Source of the DNA: Closterium sp. NIES-65
Taxonomy: Eukaryota > Streptophyta > Zygnematophyceae > Desmidiales > Closteriaceae
Direction: 5' to 3'
Length of the DNA: 64,000 nt
NCBI GenBank assembly: GCA_948144175.1
Contig: CANXME010000034.1
Span: forward strand, 62,001-126,000
Shown here: positions 47,701-59,700 of the stretch, piece after piece
Layout of the letters: each line of letters starts with the position of its first letter
How positions within the stretch are numbered: the stretch's first letter is position 1
Program-made: the position numbers and the translations under genes
The notes under the pieces: model-generated
What the model was told of the DNA's origin: nothing
The model's input: only the letters and a program-made list of their open reading frames with translations
Databases searched by the model: none

Positions 47701-50700
47701 TACCCAGCTGGGTCTTGTACCTGTCTTGCCTCACTTGCTCTCTTCTTGACTTTACTTGTACTTTGACATATATATACCTGCTCTTGCTTGTCTAGTTTTA
47801 TATATATGTTGTTACTCCTGCATGTGAACTGGCCTCTGGCCTTGCTCTTGTGCTCGGACTGTGTGGTGACTTTGTGATCCACCCTGAGCTTGTTTTGCTT
47901 TGCTTGACTGGTCTTGTGACCCCTTGTTCTCCCCCACTTTGCCTATGGGGGTGTGTCAGATTATTATAGCTGATGCATGTTTGTAGGCTATAGTGGGGTA
48001 GCACATATGGGGTACAGTTTGCTAGGGTTGTATTTGTACCCAACTCTGACTTAGTCAATTCATTCCTCTGCTCATAGTTTCACACGTGGATGTCTCCTCT
48101 AAGCCTTGGCAGCTATGTAGGCTTCACCTGTGGGCAACGGGGAGCCTTAATACTGTAGTGCGAGGAGAGAATATTAACTCCACGGAACGCACCACCCTTT
48201 TCTACGCTCTGTAGTACTTTGCCCAACTTCTCAGGTACCTGAATAATTTCTAGAGGCTTTTTCTTGGCCTCTAAACCTCCCCAGAATTTTTCAAAGGCTT
48301 GAAAACCACGAGAAGCAATATTCTTCGTTAGAGTATCTTTATAGGATACTTTTAACGAATTCTTACTTTCGTGGGTGTTCGGCTGGAGTTTCCCGGCCGG
48401 TGCAGAGTCTTTTTTCGCGGAGCCTCCATTCGCCTCGGCGATTTCCCCTGATGCCGGCCGGTCGTGACATTTTAGATTTGCGCCTTCATTTTCTCCTTTT
48501 TTCACCCGCTCCGAAGTCGCCACGTCGTCGCCTTTTCCTGCTTTTCGGATCTTTACGCGATCGCCAGGTTGATCCGCGGCTACTGGCGATTCCCGTTTTT
48601 TTACTTCGGGGATGCTCCACTGTTTCTGTCCCAGAGTGCCGCTCGTGCTTTCTTTATTTTGTAGCACGACAAAAATGTTGAGAATTTAGGAAGGCTTAGG
48701 AGCCATAGCTAGTAGAGTTCGAGTAGGAACGGTTGAGTTCGAGTGAGTTTTGGGTGAGTAGAGAAGATGGCAGCAAAAGAGAGGATGTTCACTATAGAGC
48801 GAGCAGTACAAATAGGCAAGAATGAAGAAAGGTGCACCACCATACAGAAAGTTACATCACTACAGTAATCTACACTACAGGCAGTTACAAAGCAATATAT
48901 AGAATTATATATTATTTTGACAAAAAACTGATGTCCTGCTGCGCCACAAAATTCGCATTTTGTCGGCTGCTACTTCGCGTCGTATTTGTCGATATCCATC
49001 GGTTCGGCGAACGTGGGGGGTGCCGATCGCTCCGTGCCGAATGTACGGTTCGGCGTGAAGCGTCGTGTTTCGGGTTGACCTCGAGTCAGTGCGTCGTATC
49101 ACTCGGTAGCACGCACGATGTCCCTGTAGCTGTTGTAATTCGCCGCAATCACATGCCGCTGAATCTCCATTTTTAACCCTTCGGTGTACGCCTGGATTTT
49201 TTCGCCTTCGGTCAGGTCGGTGATGCGGTTGAACAGTAACTCCATCTGCTACATGTACTGTGCTACACTACTGTATTGCTTGTGTCGGTGTATCGGCTGC
49301 CGCGCCATGTAGGTCGTATTAATTGGTTCGAAACGCTCGATTAAATCTGCCCGAAACTGCTGCCACGTTTTCTCCCCGCGGGCTACATCAGTGTAGTAAA
49401 TCCATTCGAGAGCTGGTCTAGGTAACACTGTCGTTACGAGCCGAATCCTTGCTGCGTCGTGTTCCGGGGTCAAACAGCCAATGGCCTTGAAGTAAATTTT
49501 GAGGGTGGCCACGAATCGCCGGACGTCGGACCCCTTCGCGCTTGGATCGAACGCTTATGGGAGCCTCGGTCGTGCTGCTTCGAGGTTCGGCGACAGTGGT
49601 GCCATCGGTCCGTGAAATGTCGGTGTCGCCATTGCTGCTGGAGTTGTCGGTGCTGCAGTCGCTGCGGTCGCTGCTGCTGCGGTGGCGAACCCTGGTTGGC
49701 TTGTCAGAAAAGCCTCGAGTCGACGAAGCGTCGCCTGCGTCTGCTCCATGTCGATGCGGAGGCTCGCGATGTCGCTCGTAGTCGCGTAGTTGTCGCCTTG
49801 GCCCTCCATGCCTGACATCAACGCGTCCGAAAAAACCGAATTGAGGGGAAGCGAAAAACACGGAACCGGTTTTACGTACCCGAAATCGATGTTTAACTGC
49901 GTCGCCCCCGCGGTTTTTTTAAGACAGGTTTTTAGCGGTCGAAAGAACTTCGCGTGTAAACGGGCTCTGATTACCAAGTGTGAGGATCTAGGATCGAGCT
50001 AAGAAAAGATGATTTGAATTGAATGATCCGACTGGGTACAACACGAGGCTATATATAGCTTCAGTCCGGTACACGTAACCTGGTTCGGTGCCTGTAACTA
50101 TAATAATTATAGTAAAGCAACGAACCTAGGAATTCAAGCAATTCATGCATGCAGAAAATAAACCTAAGCTAGGAATAGCGTAAGGAAATAAAAGCAAGCA
50201 TGCATGGCGGGCATAAGCCGGCGTACTCTCAAGCTATATAAATGGTTTTGGGCCTGTTTTAGAGTGGCAAACAAGTCTAGGGCCCGATCCGGGCCGGCCC
50301 GGCGCGGCCTGCCCTGATACGAAGCGGGCCAAAAGCGGGCCGCCCTCGGCCCGCCCCGGGCCGACAGCCAAATTTCGAGGCCTGGCCCGGGGCCCGTTTT
50401 TTTGCTCAACCCTACGCGTATATACGCCAGACTTCCCAAAGCGTATCTGCCAATGTAGTCCGAGCTTCCTGCTGAATCAACAGCTGTTTACTAATCTGGA
50501 GTTTTGACACATGCTTGCATGCCTGCCTTTCGTTTGCTGCTATCTTTTTAGAATCATGGCGTTTACCAACCTGACTGGCAGCATTCCTTAGTCGTTCAGC
50601 AGCCTCGCAAATCTTCGTCACTTGTGAGTGCCATCTTTTTTTTCTGCCTGATCTCAGATTATATCTCTTTCTTACAATGTGTGCCGTGAGATGTATGCTC

Positions 50701-53700
50701 TTACAATGTGCTCCCCAGCCGTCCCCTATTCATGACAATAATAGGCGCCTTCCAGCCAGCACTTCCCCGCGTAACTAATGTCGAGATTAACTAAATCACC
50801 ATGAATGAGAATATATTTTTGCGTTTAACATGAGTATGCTGCCACGTTAGCGACCGTGGGTGATTGCGCTGCTCTGATAGTGGGCTGCCCTTGAAGATCG
50901 GAGCCAACGAGCGGAGCTGCAGGCTGGGTCACGCTATGTGCTCTCGACTTACCACGCATGTATGCCCTTGATTGTCTTGTCAGAGACGTGTTTTCCAACC
51001 AGCTCACTGGATTTCCCGAGTCCATCACCAAGCTTGCAAAGCTTAATCACTTGTGAGTGCCATTCTATTTTGGGGGTTTGATTTAGATTGAGGTTCTTGC
51101 AGGTGCCATGATCTGTTCTGTGTGCTTTCAAAATGTTAGATGAGGCACCCGCTCTTACCTAATCCGTATTCTCCACACATGCATGGATGCCTGCTTGCTG
51201 TCTGTTCAGCGACCTGGTGAAGAACAGGTTAACTGGCACAGTTCTTGAGGCCATTACCAACCTCGCACTCCTCACTACCTTGTGAGTACGTGCCACGCTG
51301 TCATGGGCATTGTCTCAGATCAAAACTCCTCACGCAATGAGGAGTGGTGTTGCCGTGAACTCTGTGCCTTTAGCATGTGTTCTCCAACTGTCCACCATTC
51401 GTTCTCGCCTGCTGTTGCTCTATCATGCAATACCAAAAGAGGTTCCTGCCAGCTCGCACCTCCTCCCGTGCACAGGCCTGAGTTGCATTCGGATAAGCTC
51501 TCCCCTCCTTGAATCGGGCTTGCTCAAAATGAACGGAGCTGGACATCTGGCTGGATGTGAGCGTGTGCGCCTCGTGATCACCTGAGCGGGTTCGCCCCTT
51601 CCTGGCTGTTTGGCCAGGTGGTCGAGTCACAAGCCCAAACAAGCCGACCTGGGTGTAACGGGTCGACACATTCAGCTTGGGCCGGGTCAACACGCTTGGC
51701 TTACGTCGGGTCGACCCGAGTCTTGAAATAGGGACCCGTCGCGGGACGGGTCGACCGACCCGACGTAACCCGTCAGCTGCACGAATCGTCTGCTAGGATG
51801 GCTGTTTTGCGCAGATCGGCGGACGATATTCTCCGGTCTGCGCGGCGAGCTGAACGGCAGTTATCGAACAAGCTGATGCCAAGAGCCAAGCTTCCAGCTG
51901 GGCCACTGCTCTGGACTAATCCCAATTCCAAAACACATGCATGCATGCCCGTTGTTGTCCTTTCAGCGATGCGGGGGCCAACATGTTTACTGGCACCATT
52001 TCCGAGGCCCTTACCAGCCTCGCAAATCTCCGTGTATTGTGAGTACCTGCCATGCTTTCATGGACTTTGTCTCAGTGTGAAGCTCTTCATGCCTTGAGGT
52101 CTGCAGGTGCTGCCACGAGCCGCGTGCTCTTGGAATGTGCTCTTCTCAGAATGAACGCAGCTGGGCCTTTGAGAAACAGCCGTGCCTGGTTCGCCGGGGC
52201 GACGTGTGACGAGCTGAGCAGGCTTGCCCCTTCACATGGCAGTTTGGCGTGGTCGGGCCGGTTTGGCATGTCGACGGATTCCGGGCCGCTCATTGTCTGG
52301 CTCTTGCGGCTTGTCAAGCTGACTCAACATGAGCGAGGAGGGGACGAGGTGAATGTTGGAGACGGATGGTATGTCTCGTCCGTGAGACGATTTGACGAAA
52401 CGGGTCAAGCTGCCGGCCGGCCCACTTGCTCTTCTTGACTAATTCGATTTCCCTTGCCCTTGGCTATCTTGGCAGGCGACTTGCTTCCAACAACTTGACC
52501 GGCAGCATTCCTGAGTCCATTAGCAAACTCGCAGGCCTCACTACCTTGTGAGTACCTGCCATTCCTTTTTTAGCGTTGCCTCAAATTTGAGCTCTTTATG
52601 GCTTGAGATCTGCAGGTGTTGCCATGAGCTGTGTGCTGTCCACCTGTCCCTGCTCATTCCCTCCTGCTGTTGCGGTTGATGATGTATCATGCAGTGCCAC
52701 AAGGGGTGCCTGCCAGCCTGCACCTCCATCTGCAGCATGCCCTTTCTCTCACCTCCCGTTCTCCTCTCACCTCCCGTTCTCCTCTCACCTCCCGTTCTCC
52801 TCTCACCTCCCGTTCTCCTCTCACCTCCCGTCCTCCTCTCACCTCCCGTTCTCCTCTAACCTCCCGTTCTCCTCTCACCTCCCGTTCTCCTCTCACCTCC
52901 CGTTCTCCTCTCATCTCCCGTTCTCCTCTCACCTCCCGTTCTCCTCTCACCTCCCGTTCTCCTCTTGCCTCCCGTTCTCCTCTCACCTCCCGTTCTCCTC
53001 TCACCTCCCGTTCTCCTCTCACCTCCCGTTCTCCTCTCGCCTCCCGTTCTCCTTGTTGTGCCAACACATTACAGTGGCACGGTCATCGCACTCCCATTCG
53101 GCCTACAAGCCTGCTCAGATTCTGGAATTTTGTGGGGAGGTTTTTCAACATGTGTTCTTCAACCCCTAAAAGTTTCAGAGTTTTTGAAGCAGTTACCAAG
53201 GCGTGACAACATTTTATGTTTCAAGACTTATGGCATCCCGGAAGTGTGTGTTACTCCTTTTTGGTAACACCCGAGTTCACCATTTCGGCTGCTGACTCGT
53301 CTACCAAGCTCTGATTGGCCGGAAATTCGGTCTGGCAGTTCTATTCCCCGCTGTGCAGGTGGTCATCAAGTTTCAGAACGAACCAACATGTGAGCATTGC
53401 GTGACAGCTGCCGAAATGCACTGTTCTGTAGTCATGGTGCACTGTTGGCAGCATTTCCCTTGCCACCCTTTCATTGTTGTCATGCCAATGGTGCAGGGAC
53501 AGAGAATGAGACAAGAAGTACAGGTGGTCAAGTGGGACTCTACAGCCCTCCTTTTGAGAAGTGTGGTCTTCCTGGAACCAGCTTGCAAGAGAGTGCAAGT
53601 GGGAAGACAAGCTGACTCATGGTTGGCTTAACTCACAATTGGTTGCCTTGAGTACAGCTCTGAACATCCATGTGTGGTTGGCTTTGCTGACCTAGCTAGG

Positions 53701-56700
53701 ACGTTTCCCATCCTTCTCTAGCCTTTCTCCCCTAGGACTCAGCATTCTCTGAGTTCCCAGGATGACCCAACCCCTTATGAGTCCCCTAGGCAATGTTGTA
53801 CCCATCTCTTCCTTGCATCAATGAGACTACACGTTTTTTTTCAGCCGAGCTTACGTTTTCATTCACTGCGTAGTGCACACACCTCTGATAATATCAAGTT
53901 ATATATCGTTGGAAAGCAGACACCTAAGGCTAACCGCTGTCCAAGTTTCAGCCTCGTATGGTTTTGGAGGTGATCGTGACAGCGTTTTGAACAGAGGCGG
54001 TTTGAAGACGTCAGATTCTGCTTAGGGGGTTTCATGGGCATCCGCGACCTCTAAGTGGACTCTTGACTATAACAAGTGGTATCAGAGCTGTTCTACTCTG
54101 TTCTTGGGTGAATATGGAGGCTGAAGGTTCTGCTCCAGCTGGTCCCAGGGGCAGTGGTGGCGTGAAAGGCGCTGGGGAAGCGGGAAGAGGCGTTGCAGGC
54201 GGATCTGCACCAATGGCTTCCGTTTCAACATCAGCTAAGGATGATGTGAAGGCATTCAACCTGGAGAAGTTCTCTGGGGAGGATTGGGCATCATGGAGCT
54301 TCAGGATGGAGCTCCTCTTCAACCATTATGGGCTGCTTGAAGTGATGGATGGAGAATTGAAGAGGCCTGCGAGCGAAGGAGCGACCAAAGAATGGGATCG
54401 CCGGTCCAAGGATGGATTCTTCCTTCTCTCCCAATGCCTCTCATCCAACCAGCTGCACCACATCAAGCATCTCATCAAGGAAGTTGAGTGTGGTCCTAAT
54501 GCATGGAAGATATTGAAGGATGTCCATGCCCCCAGCAGCGAAGCTATGGTGGTGGTGCTCGAGCGACAACTCCATGCGGTGAAGATCAACGAGGGTGATG
54601 CCGTACAAGGAGCGTTCGATCAACTCAGGGACCTCTATGTGAAGCTCTCTGCTGCTGGTGTGGACTACCCTGAAAAAATCAAGTGCTACAAGGCTCTCTC
54701 CCTGCTGCCGGAGTCGTGGGGGCCCTTGGTGGTCAACCTTAATGGCATGAAGGACTCGTGGTCCCTTGAGTGGATTCGCGCGCAAGTTCTTCAAGAGGAG
54801 TTTCGGAGGAAGGAGCTGACCGCCGCTGCCGGTGAAGGTGGAGGTTCAGCCTACGGCATGAAGGGCTTCAAGGGGCGTGGCAGCAAGAAAGGCAAGGCAA
54901 AGGAAGGCTCTGGAGGGGAGCAGCATTTGGGAGGGAAGCGTGGCAACAAGGGAGGCAAGCGGTGTGGCGGCAAGTGTTGGTATTGCCATGTGGAAGGGCA
55001 CCCATGGTTCAAGTGCCGCAAGCTACCTGACGGCTGGAGGCCTGGTCAGCCATCAATTGAGGGCTCCAAGGGTGTTCATGGAGCTATGGGAGAAGGCGTG
55101 GGCAGTGAGGAGGGCGATGGAGGTGCTGGCGGATACGGCGGCATGTTCTACCATGTAGGAGAGGCGTGCTCCGAGGACATGGTTGTGCCGGCCAGCAAGG
55201 TTGCTCTTCACCGCTCCTCCCATTGGGTCATCGACACGGGAGCCTTCATGACCATGACCAACCGAGAGGATCTACTGGATGAAGTTAGGCCATCAAAGGC
55301 AGCCACTGTCGTTTCAGCCACCGGCCAAGTTGTACCCGTGCGTGGCGAGGGGAGAGCCATGTTCATGGGTGCGGATGGGAGGCTTGTGGGGCTGAAGCGT
55401 GTTCTCCTTGTTCCTGGATTGTGTGCCAACCTCCTCTCTACCAAGGCCCTAAGTGAGGCAGGGATGAAGATGGAGATGTTGGGCACAAAGGTTTTCAAGG
55501 CAACTCTGGATGGGCGCGTGTTGTGGGACCTCCGAGGCGGCAAGGACATGCACCGGTCCATGTGGGAGATACCGGTGCTGCCATGGAAGGAGGCGGCTGC
55601 GCGCTTGGCTGCTGGAGGTGTGAGAGGAGGGCGTGTTAACCACGTGGACAATGGAGGAGGTGGTGATGATAGTGATGGTGGGCTCCTTGGGCATGGAAGG
55701 GCTGAGTTACCAAGTGTAACTCCTAGCACGGGTGAGACGGATTGGCTCACCGCACACCGTCGCTTTGGCCATGTGGCGCTACCTCAGTTGCAGCAGCTGT
55801 TCAAGGAAGAAAGAGTCAAGGGGCTGATGATAAAGGGGGAGCCCAAGGAGGTGGGATCTTGTGAGACTTGCTTGACCAGCAAGTTTTCACGGTTTCCCTT
55901 CCATTCGGTGGAGGGGAAGTCGAGTGACCCAGTGGAGCTCGTGCATGTGGATCTCGTGGGACCCATGAAGGTGAAGGTAGATGGTGGGGCCCTGTATTCC
56001 ATGACCATGGTGGATGATAACACAAGGCTCACCTGGTCCTTTCCACTTGCAAAGAAAAGTGATGCTGCAAGGATCATCATTGAAGAGTGGCTGCCCTTGG
56101 TGGAGCGAGAGAGCGGCAAGCGGGTGAAGGCGATTCGTAGCGACCGTGGTGGGGAGTTCTTGGGAGCGGAGTTCCGGAGCTGGCTGAAGCGGCACGGCAT
56201 CAAACAGCAGCTCACCACGGCCTACACTCCTCAATCCAATGGCGTGGCAGAGAGAGCGAACCGGACCATCATGGAGGGTGGGAGAACGATGCTGGTAGAC
56301 TCGGGTCTACCCTTACGAGTCTGGCCCCTCGCTATTCGCCATGCCACCGTCATCAAGAACCGAGTATTGACTCATGTGGGAGGGCAGCATTGGGTCCCTA
56401 TGGAGAAGTGGAGAGGCAAGAAGCCCCTGGTGGATATGCTTCGAGTCTTCAGGTGCATGGGACTCGTGCACGTCCCTAAGGAGAAGCGTGACAAGCTTCA
56501 AGCGGCGGCGGTGTGGGCTGTTCATTTGGGACTTGCACAAGGGAGCAAAGGGTGGCTCATGTGGGACCCAAAAGCCAACACCATCTTCACCACCAGAGAT
56601 GCCAAGTTTATGGAGGGGCTCATGTTCAAGGAGTGGTTGGAGCGAGGGAGGAGCAAGGTCACCATTCCGCTCGGAATTGAGGTGGGAACGAACGATCCAC

Positions 56701-59700
56701 TCCTCATTCCCATCGAGTTGTCTTCATCTTCAGAGGTAACGGAGGTGTCACATGACTTGGGAGGTGCTGAAGGGGAGGCAACAGAGGTGGAAGGAGTGTT
56801 GCAGCAAGAGGAGGCCCCTGTAGCTGAGAGATGTGATGCCGGGGAGGAGGTGCAGCAGCCATCATCATCCCCTTCACTTCCATCAAGGCGGACAACCCAA
56901 GGGAAGCGTGGTGCTGTCCGTGGTGGAGTTAAGGAGGGTGCAGCCAAGGAGAGGCCCAAGAGAGCTGCTCACCCAAGGGATTTCCTCAAGTATGAAAGGC
57001 TTGGGGGTCCTAAGGCATTGCTGGTCCAGGGGGAGGAAGATGATGAGGAGAAGGGAGCCGAGGGAGAGATGGAGCAGATTTGTTGCTTCGGTGTCAACTT
57101 ACCTCATGAACCGGCTTCAATGGAGGAAGCACTTGCTGGAGATGATCGAGAGGCTTGGTTGGCTTCAAGGGAGGATGAGTTTCAGAGCCTCATGGAGAAT
57201 GGAACATGGACCCTCACTGATCTGCCCCCTGGAAGAAAGACATTGGATTGCACACGGATATTACGTGTGAAGACCGATGCGGAGGGGAAGTTGGAGAGGC
57301 GCAAAACAAGACTTGTGATCAAGGGCTTCCAGCAGAGGGAGGGGGTTGACTTCAAGGAGGTGTTTGCTCCTGTTGCTAAGGCTCCTACACTCCGGGTGTT
57401 GCTAGCAGCAGCTGCTGTGTTGGAGGGAGTCCAGTGAGCTGGAAGTCTAAGAAGCAAGGGGAGATAGCTCACTCATCAACGAAGAGCGAGTACATGGCGT
57501 TGTTTCATAGGGTGAAGGAGGTGATTTGGATGAGGAGGTTGCTTGAGGAGTTGGGGCAGGAGCAAGAGGTTCCTACATCTGTGTTTTGTGACAGCCAAGG
57601 AGCAATTGCAATGGCTCGCAATGCTGTGCTCCATGGGCTGAACAAGCACATGCATATCAAATGGCATTGGGTGAGGAAGGAGGTGAAGAAGGGCACGGTC
57701 TCCTTGCACTACATCAACACTACCAAGCAACCTGCAGATTTTTTGACGAAGCGGCTTGCAGAGCATCAGCATTGGACCTGCGCCAACTTGTGTGGCATGT
57801 TCTTCAACTAAGGGAGGCAGCTTCAGGGAGCAGCTAAGGGATGAATGAGAGCACGATGAGGGGGAGTTTGTTGTGCCAACACATTACAGTGGCACGGTCA
57901 TCGCACTCCCATTCGGCCTGAACGCCTGCTCAGCTTCTGGAATTTTGTGGGGAGGTTTTTCAACATGTGTTCTTCAAACCCTCAAAGTTTCAGAGTTTTT
58001 GAAGCAGTTACCAAGGCGTGACAACATTTTATGTTTCAAGACTTATGGCATCCCGGAAGTGTGTGTTACTCCTTTTTGGTAACACCCGAGTTCACCATTT
58101 CGGCTGCTGACTCGTCTACCAAGCTCTGATTGGTCGGAAATTCGGTCTGGCAGTTCTATTCCCCGCTGTGCAGGTGGTCATCAAGTTTCAGAACGAACCA
58201 ACATGTGAGCATTGCGTGACAGCTGCCGAAATGCACTGTTCCGTAGTCATGGTGCACTGTTGGCAGCATTTCCCTTGCCATCCTTTCATTGTTGTCATGC
58301 CAATGGTGCAGGGACAGAGAATGAGACAAGAAGTACAGGTGGTCAAGTGGGACTCTACAGCCCTCCTTTTGAGAAGTGTGGTCTTCCTGGAACCAGCTTG
58401 CAAGAGGGTGCAAGTGGGAAGACAAGCTGACTCATGGTTGGCTTAACTCACAATTGGTTGCCTTGAGTACAGCTCTGAACATCCATGTGTGGTTAGCTTT
58501 GCTGACCTAGCTAGGACGTTTCCCATCCTTCTCTAGCCTTTCTCCCCTATGACTCAACATTCTCTGAGTTCCCAGGATGACCCAACCCCTTATGAGTCCC
58601 CTAGGAAATGTTGTACCCATCTCTTCCTTGCATCAATGAGACTACACGTTTTTTTTCAGCCGAGCTTACGTTTTCATTCACTGCGTAGTGCACACACCTC
58701 TGATAATATCAAGTTATATACCGTTGGAAAGCAGACACCTAAGGCTAACCGCTGTCCAAGTTTCAGCCTCGTATGGTTTTGGAGGTGATCGTGACAGCGT
58801 TTTGAACAGAGGCGGTTTGAAGACGTCAGATTCTGCTTAGGGGGTTTCATGGGCATCCGCGACCTCTAAGTGGACTCTTGACTATAACACTCCTCTCGCC
58901 TCCCGTTCTCCTCTCATCTCCCGTTCGTCTCTCTCCATTTTCCTCCCACCAGGGACCTTGGTTACAACAGCATCACGGGCACGATTCCTCAATCCATCGG
59001 CGAGCTCACGAGCCTTATTGAATTGTAAGCTGCCATGAGCGCTGAACCGAAACTTATTTGGGTTGAACTAACTCGAACTGTGAGTAAGTCGGACCAAATC
59101 AAACCAAGTTGGGGTTGAAGCGTTTATGGTGGCAAACGGCCCGAGCTTATATTTGAGAATCCTCTTTGTTTCAACAGTTACCAGCGTTTCAACATTTAAC
59201 CCTTCTTTGTCTTGGGAAGAATATGTCGAGGGGTATTGTGGGGGTCACCGAATGGCTGAAAGTGATGAGGAGAAGGTGGGAATGGGGGAAAGTGATGGGG
59301 GGAAGGTGGGAATGGGGGAAAGTGATAGGAGGAAGGTGAGAACGGGGGAAAGTGACGGGGGGAAGGTGAAAATGGGGAAAAGTGATGGGGGGAAGGTGAG
59401 AATGGGGGAAAGTGATAAGGGGAAGGTGAGAATGGGGGAATGTGATGGGGGGAAGGTGAGAATGGGAGAAAGTGATAGGGGGAAGGTGAGAATGGGGGAA
59501 AGTGATGGGGGGAAGGTGAGAATGGGGGAAAGTGATGGGGGCAAGGTGAGAATAGGGTAAAGTCATAGGGGGAAGGTGAGAATGGGGGAAAGTGATGGGC
59601 GGAAGGTGAGAATGGGGGAAAGTGATGAGGGGAAGGTGAGAATGGGAGAAAGTGATGAGGAGAAGGTGAGAATGGGGGAATGTGATGGGGGGAAGGTGAG

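Larger units (their letters stand above)
40784..48084 (+). mobile_element. Whole-looking Ty1/copia inside the Ty3 element
   Basis: Two LTRs of about 130 bp (40784-40913 and 47954-48084), from TGTCAGATTATT to GTTTCACA, appear identical by eye. Target duplication CGTGG on both sides. PBS TGGTATAGAGCT follows the 5' LTR, and a polypurine tract (CCTATGGGGGTG) precedes the 3' LTR. A GC-rich leader array is followed by one long open frame. It looks whole. The identical LTRs mean a recent insertion, the youngest event in this nest together with the TRIM at 36618. Confidence 0.93.
35655..50231 (-). mobile_element. Ty3 chromovirus carrying three later insertions
   Basis: Minus-strand Ty3/gypsy chromovirus in the LRR gene intron. 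3' LTR at 35655-36023; 5' LTR, less well preserved, at 49979-50231, with its tRNA-Met-type PBS at about 49967-49978. From right to left: gag with a CCHC knuckle, aspartic protease ([10 protein letters not shown]), RT (YLDDILIYS), RNase H, integrase, and a C-terminal chromodomain ([14 protein letters not shown]). Nested inside are the TRIM at 36618, the copia at 40784 and the solo LTR at 48676. No clear target duplication was found. An older fossil, broken at about half a dozen places apart from the insertions. Confidence 0.88.

Noticed and set aside
48113-48667. A Lys-rich host protein on the minus strand
   Set aside because: It lies between Ty3 gag and the copia insertion inside the Ty3 element, and is best read as Ty3 gag-pol sequence.
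53054-58889. The polyprotein as a host gene, and small Cys-rich frames within its LTRs (53353-53631, 58168-58446)
   Set aside because: LTRs, target duplication, PBS and retroviral signatures define a copia. The small frames lie in both LTRs and have no family resemblance.
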